From the NCBI GenBank assembly GCA_903889785.1, contig CAISYT010000021.1:1-6950 (forward strand): 6,950 nt of DNA, given 5' to 3'. The notes beneath the pieces were generated by a model. That model was given only the letters and a program-made list of their open reading frames with translations, had not been told where the DNA came from and did not search any database. A program made the translations under genes and the position numbers. Below, one piece after another: positions 6,396 to 6,950 of this stretch (positions are counted from its first letter, which is position 1; each line of letters starts with the position of its first letter). This DNA comes from an uncultured Caulobacterales bacterium (GTDB lineage: Bacteria > Pseudomonadota > Alphaproteobacteria > Caulobacterales > Caulobacteraceae).

Positions 6396-6950
6396 CTAAT
6401 CCAAGGCATTGCGGCAGGCCGCCGCCATGGCCAGTGGCGACAGGGCCACCGCCGCTGCGGCATAGGCGGCCAGTAAGGCCAGGGCCATGAGGCTGGACTG
6501 CCCGGCGCGCACGGTATCGAGGGCCGCGGCTCCAAAAATCACCGGAGGCGCAAACAGAGGCAAGACGACGACGGCCACCAGCAGCCCCCCGCGCTTGGCA
6601 CCCAGTGCCAGGGCCGCGCCCAGACCACCAACGAAGGCGAAAGCGACGCCGCCCAGCAGGCCTGTCAGGATCGCCATAGGGGCTAGGCTTACCGGGCCGC
6701 CAAGCGCGATGGCCGCGATGGGGGCGGCGAATGCCAGGGGCCCGTTGATTGCCAAGAATTGCGCCAGAGCCTTGACGAAGGAAACGGCCTCCAGCGGAAC
6801 TGGCCCCATGGCTAATAGTTCCAGAGCGCCATCCTCATAGTCGCGTTCAAAAAGGCGCTCCAGCGAAAGCAGGGAGGCAAGCGCGAGGGCTAGCCAGGCG
6901 ATGTCGGGCCCCAGCAGGCCCAGTTGGGTCGGGTTGCGCCCGGCTGCCAG
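6396..6950 (-). CDS. ccmB: Heme exporter ABC-type membrane protein CcmB, C-terminal part
   Basis: The gene is cut by the right edge; about 184 codons remain and the start lies outside. The frame is open to the edge and begins LAAGRNPTQLGLLGPDIAW, then SLLSLERLFERDYEDGALEL, the signature CcmB segment (L-S-L-x-R-L-F-x-x-D-x-E-D-G). It continues through hydrophobic helices including GPLAFAAPIAAIAL, GGVAFAFVGGLGAALALGAK and VVVLPLFAPPVIFGAAAL, and ends ACRNALD. CcmB is the membrane subunit paired with the ATPase CcmA, and with CcmC and CcmD it moves or releases heme-CcmE. Its ATG-like codon at 6809 is internal, because the family signature lies upstream of it. ccmA is expected immediately beyond the edge. 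Confidence 0.95.
   Translation of the reverse strand: MAAGRNPTQLGLLGPDIAWLALALASLLSLERLFERDYEDGALELLAMGPVPLEAVSFVKALAQFLAINGPLAFAAPIAAIALGGPVSLAPMAILTGLLGGVAFAFVGGLGAALALGAKRGGLLVAVVVLPLFAPPVIFGAAALDTVRAGQSSLMALALLAAYAAAAVALSPLAMAAACRNALD

Noticed and set aside
6107..6490. A 127-codon + strand frame opposite the ccmB-ccmC junction
   Set aside because: It is antisense to strongly supported ccm genes and has a low-complexity Gln/Gly/His-rich translation without a domain.

Overview
The window is GC-rich chromosomal DNA from what looks like an alphaproteobacterium. The order ftsY, yciB and a cytochrome c maturation (ccm) cluster, together with the protein sequences, suggests a Caulobacterales-like organism (Caulobacter, Brevundimonas, Phenylobacterium or Asticcacaulis type). 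This placement is inferred from gene content and sequence character, not from a search.

Left part (1-2429). A partial, leftward, secreted or outer-membrane protein resembling PagL-type lipid A deacylases runs off the left edge. Diverging from it is a rightward group. It starts with a fold-type II PLP threonine/serine dehydratase without a regulatory domain. Two bases later comes a small secreted protein with a mirror-symmetric six-cysteine motif. Last is an alpha/beta hydrolase of the hormone-sensitive-lipase family that is broken by an in-frame TAG and lacks its normal N-terminus.

Middle (2426-4660). A leftward TRIC/UPF0126 membrane channel gene is split by an apparent one-base deletion. 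It converges on the broken hydrolase, and both genes stop on the same CTAG palindrome. Diverging from the channel gene is ftsY, the signal recognition particle receptor, which overlaps by ATGA the inner-membrane septation/envelope protein gene yciB.

Right part (4661-6950). A spacer of 290 bases holds one doubtful leftward ORF. Beyond it lies a tightly packed leftward ccm operon in the transcription order ccmB (partial), ccmC, ccmD, ccmG. These proteins export heme or pass it to CcmE (CcmB, CcmC, CcmD) and reduce the apocytochrome CXXCH thiols (CcmG). ccmA is expected just beyond the right edge. Two ATGA overlaps couple ccmC to ccmD and ccmD to ccmG. A nine-codon mini-ORF sits between ccmB and ccmC.

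Most of the window is ordinary housekeeping content. The points worth a second look are the two adjacent disrupted genes, the cysteine-rich secreted protein, the ccmB-ccmC mini-ORF and the small ORF after ccmG. I did not find a convincing new multi-gene system, RNA gene, mobile element or CRISPR array.
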